A stretch of 64,000 nt of DNA from Liolophura sinensis (lineage: Eukaryota > Mollusca > Polyplacophora > Chitonida > Chitonidae), in NCBI RefSeq assembly GCF_032854445.1, contig NC_088297.1, positions 21,647,127-21,711,126 of the forward strand. Direction: 5' to 3'. The first letter of the stretch is position 1, and every line of letters starts with the position of its first letter. The notes under the pieces are model-generated. The model was not told the DNA's origin, searched no databases, and worked only from the letters and a program-made list of their open reading frames with translations. The position numbers were made by a program, and so were the translations under genes. Shown in pieces: positions 18,409 through 31,600 of the stretch.

Positions 18409-20687
18409 AGCTAACATTGTACAAATGCATATAGTTTACGTCACGTGTACGCACGTAAGGATCACGAATCGATCTTAGATTTAAGTCAAAATCTATATAA
18501 AATTGTTATTTCTCAGCCAACACGGTCAAAATATTGCTTGAGAACAGACTGTACGTTCTGGCTAAATTGTTACACGAAGTTTAATGGCTGACCACTCAGG
18601 GGCCATTATAGCTTATTCTGAACAGAATTCCTCGCGACAACCATTAAGCTAACCCCCAAAATTCAATGATTAACCTTGTACGTACCTCTAACGTCTGCGC
18701 AGACTAACCCTATATCTAGCCCTTGGCTACAGGAATGATGGCCTCAAGTATCTGAAGGGGGGGGGGGGGGGGGGAGGGGGACACACTGGGAAATATTGAT
18801 GTCATCCAATGAGCAGTCGACTTCGGCCAACCAAATCAGCCCCAGCTGTTTTCCATACGACTGTGATCCCCAGTGGATAATCATACCTGTTACAGATCAA
18901 TGAAATTAAAACAAATAGAAGACAGAAAAGAGCTTTTAGGGAATATAACCAGAAAATGGGATAACTTTACTTTATCGTCCATTTATTTCATAAAATGCTA
19001 CATTGTCTTCATAAAGTAAACTTACAAGAACATACCACAGAGTTTGAACAAAAAATGATTTAAAGAATTTCTGTAAAATTGTTATTGGTGTAAGCGTCTT
19101 TATGTTTTTTATGTAGTAGGGAGTCTCCTGTGCTCAGGACTTCTGTGCTCATGGTGGCTTTGAGCATAATTTATTTTTCTTGTTATATGTTACAAACATT
19201 TTAGTGAATGGCTGGGGACTGGGCGCAACGTGCTGAGAGACAGTCGAAGCCTTTAAGTTACTATTTGACCACAGTTTGTGGGTCGTCTTGAGTCCTGGGC
19301 ATGTGATTTTTCTCCGCAAATTCGCGAAATTTTTTTCTACAAATTCATTGTTGTGTTTGAAACAACAAAGCTTCAAAGTGTTTGTTGGAAAGGCAAAACA
19401 TATTGTTTTGTCTATGAAGTAGAACCATGCACCCAGAGACGTTTTACAACCTCTGTATTATCCTTGAGTATCTCTTGCTTGTGATAATACTGATTTTTAG
19501 CGATGGTCAATTCCATAAATGCGTTTTGTATTAGGTAATGTTAGATAGAAGGCCAGCACGTTACAAAGATAATATTTAACCATTACACAAGCTTCACACA
19601 CAGCTATTGTAGCCTGTTCAGTGTTGTCAGTGAGTATTTACATGTGCCCTGAATGACCTAAAAAAAGAACATTTTTGGAGGCAAATAAATGCCATGACAG
19701 GTTACCTCAGGTGCTAAAATTCACATTTTCTCACTGGGATATCATTTTACCCTCAAACACCTATCAAAGCACAGGTTCTAAAATCAATAAAACTCACAGA
19801 AATCTGGGAAAATGAGCGACATAGTCGTGATCGAAATTTTAGATCATTTAGGGGAGGTGGAATAACTGCGGACATTTAACCATTAAATTTTTAACAACTC
19901 TATAATGGACTGCTTACATGTATTCTCACCAATAAACCCACAAAACATAGACGCTTTAAAAAATCAGCTAAAAGATTAAAACCAGTAAACTACATTAAAT
20001 GTTTAAAACGTATAAAAGCATTATACACGCACTAAAAACCACATAGTTCAATGGCCATTCGTTGTTTCCTGCTCAAACAGGTGAAGCGTGACGACCAGTT
20101 AATCACGACTGAATTGGTGTCACATTTTCCAGCAAATTTCCAAATTCTGAACGAATCGATTGCATGAATGATTTTGATAATTCATTGCTCAAATGGATTT
20201 GAGCAATGCAGTATTTATGTTCGAAACGTTTTACGTGATAAGTTTATGGATTCATTATAACTGCTCTGATAGTTACCAGTGACCTAGGAAGCGACAGGAG
20301 AGCATGTGCTGAGCGGCCAACGAAGAAGACATCACACGCAGTTCCCCACGCACTGGCAAAGAAGACTTCGAAACGTCCACTCACACTTGTTTCGCTTTCT
20401 TGACGATCGAAAAGTCTAATGGCATACGTTTCTGAAACTAATATTTTTATCCAGTGCCTTCAACCGCATGCTTTCAGTCAACTTCAGTCATTAAATTTGG
20501 TATTTTCCTTTCCGTTATTTTACCTGCAATTTGTTGAACAATAACTTACCAAGAATTTACGTTTTCAAGCAAAATTTTGACCGTGTATTGTAAGAAAAAA
20601 CAATATTAAAGTGATTTTTGAAATTTTGACTTAAGTTAAAGACCGCCTACATCCACGTTATCGGACAACAAGCTAACAGATAACAGC
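18409..20687. other. Intergenic DNA, no recognised gene
   Basis: No convincing exon or element. A G-rich run of about 18 bases lies at 18757-18774. Short open frames at 19149-19484 overlap on both strands without any domain. Confidence 0.5.
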
Positions 20688-23600
20688 TTAGATACCCAGA
20701 CGCCTCTCGTGATAGACGCTTAGATACACAGGCGCCACTGATGATGACCGCTTAGATATACAGACGCCACTCGTGATAAGGGCTTAGACACACAGACGCA
20801 ACTCATAATAAAGGCTTAGATACACAGACGCCACTCATGATAAGGCTTAGATACACAGGCGCCACTCATGATAAGGCTTAAATACACAGGCGCCATTCAT
20901 GACAAACACACGCGCCACTCATGATCAACGCGTACGTACGCAGCCTACCCTCACGATAGCCGCTTAGATAGAGGCGCCTCTCGTGATCAACACATAGATA
21001 ACACTTAGGACACCCCTCGCGATCACCGCTTAGATACACAGACGCCCCTTTTGACCAATGCTTCTCATCACTCTTAGAGCGACAGGCACCTCTGGTGATC
21101 ACTGCATACACCAATGCCCCTCATAATAACCGCTTAGATACACAGACATCCATCACAATCACCACTTAGACCACAAACGCCCCCTCTGAAAGCCGCTTAG
21201 ATACACAGACGCCCCTCACAATAACCGCTTAGATAGACACACTCACCTCACAATGGCCGCTTAGATACACACACTCACCTCACAATAACCACTTAGATAC
21301 ACACACTCACCTCACAATAACCACTTAGATAGACACACTCACCCCAAAATAACCGCTTAGATACACACACTCACCTCACAATAACCGCTTAGATACACAC
21401 ACTCACCTCACAATAACTGCTTAGATACACAGACGCCCCTCACAATAACCGCTTAGATACACACTCACCTCACAATAACCACTTCGATAGACACACTCAC
21501 CTCACAATAACCACTTAGATACACAGACTCACCTTACAATAACCACTTAGATACACACACTCACCTCACAATAACCACTTAGATACACACACTCACCTCA
21601 CAATAACCACTTAGATACACACACTCACCCCAAAATAACCGCTTAGATACACACACACCCCTCACAATTACCACTTAGATACACACACTCACCTCACAAT
21701 AACCACTTAGATAGACACACTCACCTCACAATAACCACTTAGATACACACACTCACCCCAAAATAACCGCTTAGATACACACACACCCCTCACAATTACC
21801 ACTTAGATACATACACTCACCTCACAATAACCACTTAGATAGACACACTCACCTAACAATAACCACTTACATACACACACTCACCCAAAATAACCGCTTA
21901 GATACACACACTCACCTCACAATTACCACTTAGATACACACACTCACCTCACAATAACCACTTAGATACACACACTCACCCCAAAATAACCGCTTAGATA
22001 CACAGACTCAACTCACAATTACCACTTAGATACACACACTCACCTCACAATAACCACTTAGATAGACACACTCACCTCACAATAATCACTTAGATACACA
22101 CACTCACCCCAAAATAACCGCTTAGATACACACACTCACCTCACAATTACCACTTAGATAGACACTCACCTCACAATAACCGCTTAGATAGACACACTCA
22201 CCTCACAATAACCACTTACATACACACACTCACCCAAAATAACCGCTTAGATACACACACTCACCTCACAATTACCACTTAGATACACACACTCACCCCA
22301 AAATAACCGCTTAGATACACAGACTCAACTCACAATTACCACTTAGATACACACACTCACCTCACAATAACCACTTAGATAGACACACTCACCTCACAAT
22401 AATCACTTAGATACACACACTCACCCCAAAATAACCGCTTAGATACACACACTCACCTCACAATTACCACTTAGATACACAGACGCCCCTCACAATAACA
22501 GCTTAGATAGACACACTCACCTCACAATAACCACTTAGATACACACACTCACCTCACAATAACCGCTTAGATACACACACTCACCTCACAACAACCACTT
22601 AGATACACACATTCACCTCACAATAACCACTTAGATACACACATTCACCTCACAATAACCGCTTAGATACACACACTCACCTCACAATAACTGCTTAGAT
22701 ACACACACTCACCTCACAATAGCCGCTTAGATACACAGACTCATCTCAAAATAACCGCTTAGATACACACACTCACCTCACAACAACCGCTTAGATACAC
22801 AGACTCATCTCAAAATAACCGCTTAGATACACACACTCACCTCACAATAACCGCTTATGTGCACAGATACCCCTTATGACAACCGCTTAGATACACACAC
22901 TTACATCACAATAACCACTCAGATACACAGACAGCCCTCATGATAACCGCTCAGATACACAAACGCCCCTCATGATAACTGCTCTGATACCCAGATGCCC
23001 CTCATGATAACCGCTCAGATACACAAACGCCCCTCATGATAACCGGTTAGATACTCAGAAGCCCCTCATGATAACCGCTTAGATACACAGACGCCCCTCA
23101 TGATAACCGCTTGGATACACAGACAGCCCCTCATGATAACTGCTCTGATACACAGATGCCCCTCATGATAACCGCTCAGATACACAAACGCCCCTCATGA
23201 TAACCGCTTAGATACACAGACGCCCCTCATGATAACCGCTTAGATACACAGACGCCCCTCATGATAACTGCTTGGATACACAGACGCCCCTCATGATAAC
23301 CGCTCAGATACACAAACGCCCCTCATGATAACCGCTTATGTACACAGACGCCCCTCATGATAACTGCTCAGATACACCGACGCCTCTCATGATAACCGCT
23401 CAGATAAACAGACAGCCCCTCATGATAACCGCTCAGATACACAGATGCCCCTCATGATAACCGCTCAGATACACAGATGCCCCTCATGATAACCGCTCAG
23501 ATAAACAGACGCCCCTCATGATAACTGCTCAGATACACAGACGCCCCTCATGATAACCGCTTAGATACACAGACGCCCCTCATGATAACTGCTCAGATAC

Positions 23601-24705
23601 ACAGACGCCTCTCATGATAACCGCTCAGATATACAGATGCCCCTTATGATAACTGCTTAGATACAGACGCTCCTCATGATAACTCCTCAGATACACAGAC
23701 GCTCCTCATGATAACTGCTCAGATACACAGACGCCCCTCATGATAACCGCTCAGATAAACAGACGCCCCTCATGATAACTGCTCAGATACACAGACGCCT
23801 CTCATGATAACCGCTCAGATAAACAGACGCCCCTCATGATAACCGCTCAGATACACCGACGCTCCTCATGATAACTCCTCAGATACACCGACGCTCCTCA
23901 TGATAACTGCTAGATACACAGACGCTCCTCATGATAACCGCTCAGATAAACAGACGCCCCTCATGATAACTGCTCAGATACACAGACGCCCCTCATGATA
24001 ACTGCTCAGATAAACAGATGCCCCTCATGATAACTGCTCAGATACACAGATGCTCCTCATGATAACTGCTAGATACACAGACGCTCCTCATGATAACTGC
24101 TCAGATAAACAGACGCCCCTCATGATAACTGCTAGATACACAGACGCTCCTCATGATAACCGCTCAGATAAACAGACGCCCCTCATGATAACTGCTCAGA
24201 TACACAGACGCCTCTCATGATAACCGCTCAGATACACAGACGCCCCTCATGATAACCGCTTAGATACACAGACGCCCCTCATGATAACCGCTCAGATAAG
24301 CAGACGCCCCTCATGATAGCTGCTCAGATACACAGACGCCCCTCATGATAACCGCTCAGATAAGCAGACGCCCCTCATGATAACTGCTCAGATACACAGA
24401 CGACAATCATGATGACCGCTTAGATACACAGACTCACCTCACAATAATCGCTCAGATACACAGACGCCGCTCATGATAACTGCTTAGATACAAACGACAA
24501 TCATGATAACCGCTCAGATACACAGACGCCCCTCATGATAACTGCTTAGATACAAACGACAATCATGATAACCGCTTAGATACACACACTCACATCACAA
24601 TAACCGCTTAGATACACAGACTCACTCACAAACACCACTTAGATACACAGACGTCGCTCATGATGACTGCTTAGATACACAGACGCCTCTTCTCATGATG
24701 ACTTA
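20688..24705. repeat. 32-bp satellite, about 125 copies, two sequence subfamilies
   Basis: The left half (about 21190-22900) is dominated by the unit CACTTAGATACACACACTCA + CCTCACAATAAC. The right half (about 22900-24600) is dominated by CGCTCAGATACACAGACGCC + CCTCATGATAAC. In 21600-22480 units are organised as a higher-order period of about four units, marked by CACCCCAAAATAACC, CACAATTACC and TTAGATAGACACACTC variants. The first ~500 bp are diverged. Not coding: stops occur in every frame. Confidence 0.96.
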
Positions 24706-24957
24706 ATGATTGACAGACAAGTGCCTTTAACCACCCGGCCACCAACCGATCCCGCATTCATAAATGTCAACGGGTACGAAATTGAGTAACTACAGAGCTG
24801 ATTAATTTTTTTGTCCCGTATTTCACTTACAGTACATTTTAGTGATATGTGCGCCTGTCAAGTTTGTTCGGATGCAGGAAAAGGTAGGTGTGCCAGGAGA
24901 AAATCCCGTCATTCTGCAGGTGGGTATACATATGAACATCTCATAGCTTATTGCCGC
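24706..24957. other. Short spacer after the satellite
   Basis: No gene or named element. Sequence similar to the SINE 5' body begins near 24900. Confidence 0.4.
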
Positions 24958-25098
24958 TGCTCCGTGGGAAGGTCTTGCAACAACCTGCGGGTGATGATAG
25001 GTTTCCCCTAGGCTTTGTCCGGTTTCCTCCCACCATAATGCTGGCCGCCGTCGTATAAGTGAAATACTCTTGAGTAAGGCGTAGAACTCCAAATATTC
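24958..25098 (+). mobile_element. SINE 3' fragment
   Basis: Runs from CTCCGTGGGAAGGTCTTGCA to GTATAAGTGAAATACTCTTG and AGGCGTAGAACTCC. Directly followed by another SINE copy. Confidence 0.88.
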
Positions 25099-25300
25099 AT
25101 GCTGGTTTCATCTCCGGCTGTAAGTGTGAAGGCTTGACAGCAATGTCAAATGGTCATCGGTTTCCCCCGGGCTCTGGGCCGGTCAGCCCCCCACCCCCCA
25201 CACCACACGCCCACCACCATAATGTGGTGGCCGCCGTTGTATAAGTGAAACATTCTTGAGTACGGCGTAAAACACCAATCAAATAAATCAAATAAATAGA
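25099..25300 (+). mobile_element. SINE fragment with an internal C/A-rich insertion
   Basis: Contains CTCCGGCTGTAAG, CCCCGGGCTCTGGGCCGG and the usual tail ending CCAATCAAATAAATC. A CCCCCCACCCCCCACACCAC stretch interrupts the body at about 25187-25206. Confidence 0.85.
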
Positions 25301-25691
25301 ACTCCAGCCAAATAAATAAATACTGCCGTCGCTGAACCTCTCGACCATGCATGTCAGCATGCGGAACAAGCGGCCATGACGATCAAGTATAAATCGCAGT
25401 GTCAGCGAGGCGGTGACCTGTTCTGAGGCAGGAAGCGAGGTCTGACGGGAAGCTTAGAGTTTCAGGTCAGATCATAATATATACTTATAATAAATACCGG
25501 TATTGTAAAAATGTTTTGTATACCAAGCTTAGCATATAGCTGTAAAATCTGTAAGCCCCCTATATACTTCAGTAGTAAAAATGAGCCATTAATTGTCGTA
25601 TTATACACGTAAATGTAAAACTAGTGACAGCTATAGTTAGCGCGCTACGAAAGAGAGCTTCAATATGACTGTATAAGGGCGTACAGTTTAA
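25301..25691. other. Intergenic DNA, nothing recognised
   Basis: No coding or repeat structure that I can defend. Confidence 0.5.
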
Positions 25692-25822
25692 CATTTATTT
25701 ATTTATTTGACTGGTGTTTTACGCCGCACTGGCACTCAAGAATATTTCACTTATACAAAGGCAGCCAGCATTATGGTAAGAGGAAACTGGGTAGAGCCTG
25801 GTACCATTGGCCATCTCACAGT
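25692..25822 (-). mobile_element. SINE fragment, antisense
   Basis: Begins ATTTATTTATTTGACTGGTG with GTTTTACGCCGCACTGG and GCCAGCATTATGGTAAGAGG. Truncated before the head. Confidence 0.88.
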
Positions 25823-26054
25823 GGACAGATAAAACAGACAGTGTATTTACTTATTCAAAGTAAAACTTTGAACATATCATTTCTATAGACCTTCATGTCG
25901 ATGAGGTCTTATAAACCTAACAGTAAACATCCACATTCAGGCGATCGGCAAACATACGAATAATTATAATGTTTTCGAAACAAAAAGTCGTGGCTTTTAG
26001 CCCTATAGGCCTACAATAACTCTGTCCAGAATTGACAAGCACGGCAACAAGTGT

Positions 26055-26270
26055 CCCCTGTAGCCGAGATGATTAGCACGCCAGCGCGACGCAATAGCCC
26101 AAGAGTCTCTCACCACTGTGGTCGCTGTGAGTTCAAGGCCAGATCATGCTAGGTTCATCTCAGGCCATATCCTTGGCTCTGCCCAGTTCCTCCCATAATT
26201 ATGGCCCCTGCCGTATAAGTGACATATTCTTGAGTATGGCATGAAACACCAATCAATAAAATAAACAAAT
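26055..26270 (+). mobile_element. SINE copy with tRNA-like head, internally deleted
   Basis: The head is recognisable (TGTAGCCGAGATGATTAGCA, GTCGCTGTGAGTTCAAGGCC). The central body is shortened, joining CTCAGGCCATATCC to TTGGCTCTGCCC. The tail ends CACCAATCAATAAAATAAAC. Confidence 0.85.
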
Positions 26271-26989
26271 ATCGCCAACGTTGGTATATGTAGGCCTGTG
26301 ATATGAAGACATAGACGAGTATTAAATGTCCAATTTCGCCTGTTCATGAATTGCATATACTGGTAGAGCCTATAAAACTAGAAACAAATGTCAAAACAAC
26401 AGAGAAATTTAATCATGTTTTATTTTTAACCCCACAGACTGGACAAAATGATTTGATATGAAATATCACGTCTAAAAGCCATCACTTGAACTCCATTTAT
26501 TACCACATGTCGGTGACGTCAAATTTTTCGTGTCCCAGTTCTAAATGTGTCTCATTCAAGTTGTGGGATCGGCGAGGTCTATGAAAGATATAGAGGGGAG
26601 GCAACCCTGCGGAGAAAAATTACTATTATTTTATCGATTTTTGTTGTCTGTTGCGAGAACATGGTAAAGCCCGAACCATGGTGCTGCACCCATTGGAATT
26701 AGTTAAAAGAAAAAGAAAGGATACAACAACATACAGCTGTCAAATTCTATTCCACATCGTCGTTTAAACTTTTCACATTTTGGACATATTAAAACTCACT
26801 GTGTGTCAGTCTAAATGCATTCTTCATTATCAAACCAAAAAGCTTCATTGACAACATTCCAGATACCTCAACATATCGTCTCAAGCTGACAGTGATATTT
26901 TCTATTTCATTTTTTTTTAGTCCAAAATAACTAAGACATACCAGAATGATTTTTTTTTACCACAGCACTTCAAGTTTTTACAGTTAAAA
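26271..26989. other. Intergenic DNA upstream of UBR5
   Basis: AT-rich, without a recognised gene or element. It may hold distal regulatory sequence for UBR5, but nothing specific can be supported. Confidence 0.4.
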
Positions 26990-27224
26990 AGAATTTTATA
27001 GACTTAGGAAGATTAAAGCGGAAGTCCTCTTTACGTAGGCGCGCACGTGCTTTCCGGTTTTAAGGTTATGATTTTAGATTCTACCCAACCAGACAAGTAC
27101 AGGTGATAAGTGTGAGAACCCGTTAGTGATGCGGGCGCCATAACGCCATGGCGTACGGAGCCTACCAGGAAAGTTTATAAAATTTAATATACGCTGAAGA
27201 AAGAAGACGAACTGGACATTAAAG
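26990..27224 (+). promoter_or_regulatory. Putative UBR5 promoter and 5' UTR
   Basis: More GC-rich than its surroundings. It contains GCGGAAGTCC and CTTTCCGGTTTT (ETS-type core GGAA/TTCC), GCGCGCACGTGC (E-box CACGTG) and GCGCCATAACGCCATGGCG (CGCCAT motifs similar to YY1 sites). No TATA box is placed suitably, which fits a housekeeping promoter. The exact transcription start is unknown. Confidence 0.5.
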
Positions 27225-30200
27225 ATGACATCTATTCATTTCGTGGTCCACCCGCTACCGGGAACGGACGACCAATTAAACGACAGGTAAGCGAGGGGTT
27301 TCTGAAAGACTACGGAGACAGGCTTTGTTGAAACGCGAAAAATGATAGAACATCCCTTGTCTCTTCTTGACTTATGAGACAACAGGGTCAATTTGGTACA
27401 CGAAAACAGGGATACGATTGTTTCAGATAGTAGTGAAGATGTTTCTTCATTGTAACTCAGCTTCACGGATGATTTTGAAAGTTTCTGTATTGATAAATTC
27501 ATGTTACTTGTAACGCAATCCTTCATGGAGTCCGATTTCGTGGCGTGGTTTGTTTTTTTTTTATTTCACGACCATTAAGAGAAATCTAGAAGAATATATC
27601 TGTTGTTTTGTGGAATGTTAGTTTACAGTGTGGTAGTAATGTAAGTTTGAGAATAATTGATCCTAATGTATTGTCTTCTGCTTTTAAGTGAAAAGCAGAT
27701 TTCAGTCACGTGCGTCATTCACTATGACTTAGCTTTAGTACTTGTTGTTATAAGAATATGCCGTGTCAGTCTGAGAGAGTATCAGGTGACTTTGTACTAG
27801 CCTAATGAATTTTAAATAAATACCTTACATCTTCCTTGAGGTAGCAGACAAGTGCAACTTTCAGATTTACAAATAGCCTTACTTATATTAGCTCATCAGT
27901 CAGTCAATCCGTCAGTCAGTCAGTCTTGTATTTCAACCTGTCTGATGTTGCAGACAAAGTGAACTGACGGATACACAAAATGGCCTTTTACATACTACAT
28001 GAAGCTTGTCATTCTTGTCTGTCTTTCATTTTCAGCCTTCGTGAGGTAGCAGACAAGCTGAATCGTCATGGCTTCACAAGTCCCCCTGCCTTCTCCAGCC
28101 TGAGAAATGTGTTTGTCTCACAGTGTGTGGTCGGCCCAGGCCATGTGGCTCTCCTGCTTGAGGTATTTTGTATGAGAGTATTATTGTACTTAACTAGTGT
28201 CCAAGGGCCCTCGTACACAAAGATATCACGGGTACACTCGATCGTAACTCCTGCAATTCAGTTTACAGGTGATAGTATAAGTAAGTTACGCCGCTTGCTC
28301 AAAGGAATTGTAATGTGGTAGTAACTTTACGGAGTTGCGATCATGATCGTATGTCATATTAGACTCGTACATACTGGTGGTATGTGGAAATGGGATAGCT
28401 TTATGTTCATTTTCAAAAGAGGCCTACATCTTAATGATTCAGCAGCACCAACAACACGTGATCTCATAACCTCTTTTTGAGACAACTAAATTGCACATCT
28501 TTGTAACCTTCAAGTCAAAACTTCAAGTCTTGTTTAACACTGTCTAAGGGAAATATTTGTAGTTTATGCTAATTTTTTAATTTACTACAGGGTTCAGTTG
28601 TAGTTTTTGTTTGTAAGTTACAACTGTCATAGCTTACAGGTTATCGCTTCTTCAAAGTGGGTGTCAATTGAAAGTTGCGGCTAAGTGGTTCACAGACTTA
28701 AATGTGTATGATGACCCCTATGCGTGTACTTGTGTATGTACATGTGTGTGCATGAAAATATCACCGCACTAGTATTACTACTTTAGCACAATGTAAAGTT
28801 TTGTAATCTCAAAAGACTTATTTCTAACAATAAATAATTCTAGTTTTTCCCTAGCTAATACTGTTACATAGATACCCCCAGTACTATTGCAGCTGTTTCT
28901 ACTGTCATCATCGTTTCTATGTTGCTGTTGTTGCTTCAAATTGGCTGCAATATTGCCAATTGGCATTAATCGATAATCATTCATTCCTGTGTCTACTGAC
29001 TACAGGTGGTTATGGGACCACATCACCGCTGGGTCTTCTGAAATATTCTTGAGTGCAGCATAAAAATATATCAAATAAATAAATAAATAAATAAAAACTA
29101 CTGTTAATGCAACCATCCCATCCACTATTACTATGACCATTCTCGTCACTGTTTTTACAACCATCCCCATTACTGGTACTGCAACCATCCCAACTACTGG
29201 TACTGGAAGCATCACCATTACTGGTACTGTGACCATCCTCTCTAATGGTACAGCATCCATTGCGTGTATTGCGACCACACCTCTTCTGGTACTTCTACCA
29301 TTACTGGTACTGCAACCATCCCCACTAAAGGTACTGCGATCATCACTACTAATACTGCAACCATTACCATTACTGGTACTGCAACCATCACCACTATTTT
29401 TACTGCAACCATCACCATTACTGGTACTGCAACCATCCCCACTACTGGTACAGCAACCATTACTGGTACTGCATCCATCCCCACTGCTGTTACTGCAGCC
29501 ATCCCCATGACTGGTACTGCGACCATCCCCATTACTGGTACTGCAACTATCCTCTCTAATGGTTCTGCAACCATTACAATTACTGGTAGTGCAACCATCC
29601 CCATTATTGTTACTGCAGCCATCCCCACTACTGGTACAACAACCATGAATTCTACTGTTATTCCTATCAGTGCAACTGCTACCACCACATCTTCTACTTC
29701 TACATTGCTGCTGCTGTTTGCTGCAGCAACACTGCTACATGTACATCACCTCCCCTGCTACCACTGATACTGCTATAGTTGCCATCATTTACTCTACATG
29801 TGAAATGACTGGTTTGCCAGGAGTAAGGCTTGTAATTTGGTTGCAAGATTATGGACCAAGACATTGTGCGAACTGTTACATTGGTTAAAGTATTACCATT
29901 ACTGTTAGTGCAACCATCCCCACTATTGTTTCTGCAGCCATCACCTCCACTGGTTCTCCAACCATCCCCACTCTACTGGTACACCAACCATGCCCACAGG
30001 AGATAATGATGATGGTTTAATCTCTGAGAGCAGGGAGACTTTTGTGCTGCATAAGTAATAGAGATTGAAGTATTGGTAGAAAAGAGAATCTTCCAAAATA
30101 TTTTCATGTAGAAACAATCTTGTATGAAAAAAAAGAGCTATTTCTGGAGCACATTTTCACAACATTAACATTTTGTATCATCAACGTTACCCATGAATGT

Positions 30201-31600
30201 AATTTTCTCTCTACCTGTACCTCAGGATGGACGTGTGTGTCGCATGGCCTTCTCCGTGCTCAATGACAGACTGGACCTGAACAAGACAACAGAGACCAAA
30301 GTGTAAGTACACTGCTATAGTGCGAGGACACAGGAGTTCAATTCCAGTCACTGGCAGGGAATCTGACTTTTGAGTTTTTCACTCTTCCACTCCTTTAGAA
30401 TAAAAAAGATGTCAAAAAACCACTATTTTTGGTACTTTCATCTGACTATCCAAACATACTGTAAATTTTCAACCACTGAAGCATTTCTTTTCAGTGTAAT
30501 TTACATGCATACATTTGTTATGAAAATGACACTAAAATGAGTTGTTGTCCTTAATTCTTTTTGTCCTTAAAGATGCAAACTTCACAAAACAGTCACAGAT
30601 CCACAAATTATGTCTCTACAACCTATAGTTCTCTCAGAATGTTTCAACGGTTGATAAGGTTGAAGAATTATGCTACTTCAAAACCTCGTTCTCAGACCAG
30701 CGATACAGAATAGGGCAAACTGTGCAAGTTAAGTATGGTGGAAATTTTAGACTGTTTTCTTGACGTATATAACTAACTACGGTCTCAGAAGTGAAACCGT
30801 TTCACTTAAACCTTGAATCTGCCAATGCTTTATAATCACCCTGGATCCTCTCAACAATGCAGTCGCTTTGAGTTCAAGTCCAGATCATGCTGACTTTCTC
30901 TGCCGCCTTACCTGGGAAGGTCTGGCAGCAGCCTGCGGATGGTCATGAGTTTCCTCCCACCATAAGACTGGGCCATTTAGCTGGCCGCTGCCTTATAAGT
31001 GAAATATTCTTGTGTACAGAGTACAACGCCAATGAAATAAATTTAAAGAATAAACCCTAAATCAAATACATGTACATTTGCTTGTTTTCTCTTCGGTTGT
31101 GGGTTTCCTCAGGGCTCTGCCCGGTTTCCTCCCACCATAATGCTGGCTGCTGTCGTATAAGTGAAATATTCCTGAATACAGCCTAAAACACCAATCAAAT
31201 AAATAAATAATAAATAAATACATTTGTATGTTCAGTTTGTCATACCTGTCAAGTTTAATTTTGATATCATTTTGGGTGTCAAAGGCTTATGAAGCTGTCT
31301 AATGACTTGTTCGTTTTAGGGTTTTTTTCCTGTCACTAAAATCATTTGTGTCTGTATTTCCTGTAAATTATTCAGTTCGTGAGCAGGCTTTACGAAATTT
31401 TCGGAGGTGCTTTATTTGGGGTTCCTCACCTAAAAACCTCACTTTATTTAAATTTATTGTAACTAATACTCAATTAACAGGAAAATCCGAAAGTTGGAGA
31501 AGCTTGAGCAAGGGGCTGCAAGGAGTAACACACTGGTTGTGGAGAGCCCTCTGGTGTTGGTATCTGATGTTGTTGGGTCGGGAACAACACAGTCAACTGG
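27225..31600 (+). CDS. UBR5: UBR5 exons 1-4: N-terminal region
   Basis: Exon 1 (27225-27286) encodes [13 protein letters not shown] and ends in phase 2 at AG|GTAAGC. Exon 2 (28036-28162) encodes [12 protein letters not shown] and [14 protein letters not shown]. Exon 3 (30226-30302) encodes [20 protein letters not shown], matching DGRVCRIGFSV in vertebrates. Exon 4 (31481-31600) encodes [20 protein letters not shown], where the vertebrate sequence is more diverged. These exons begin the propeller-like fold of the N-terminal half. Confidence 0.93.

Noticed and set aside
20688-24705. CRISPR-like or telomere-like array
   Set aside because: No spacers between units; the unit is a 32-bp satellite, not a telomeric hexamer.
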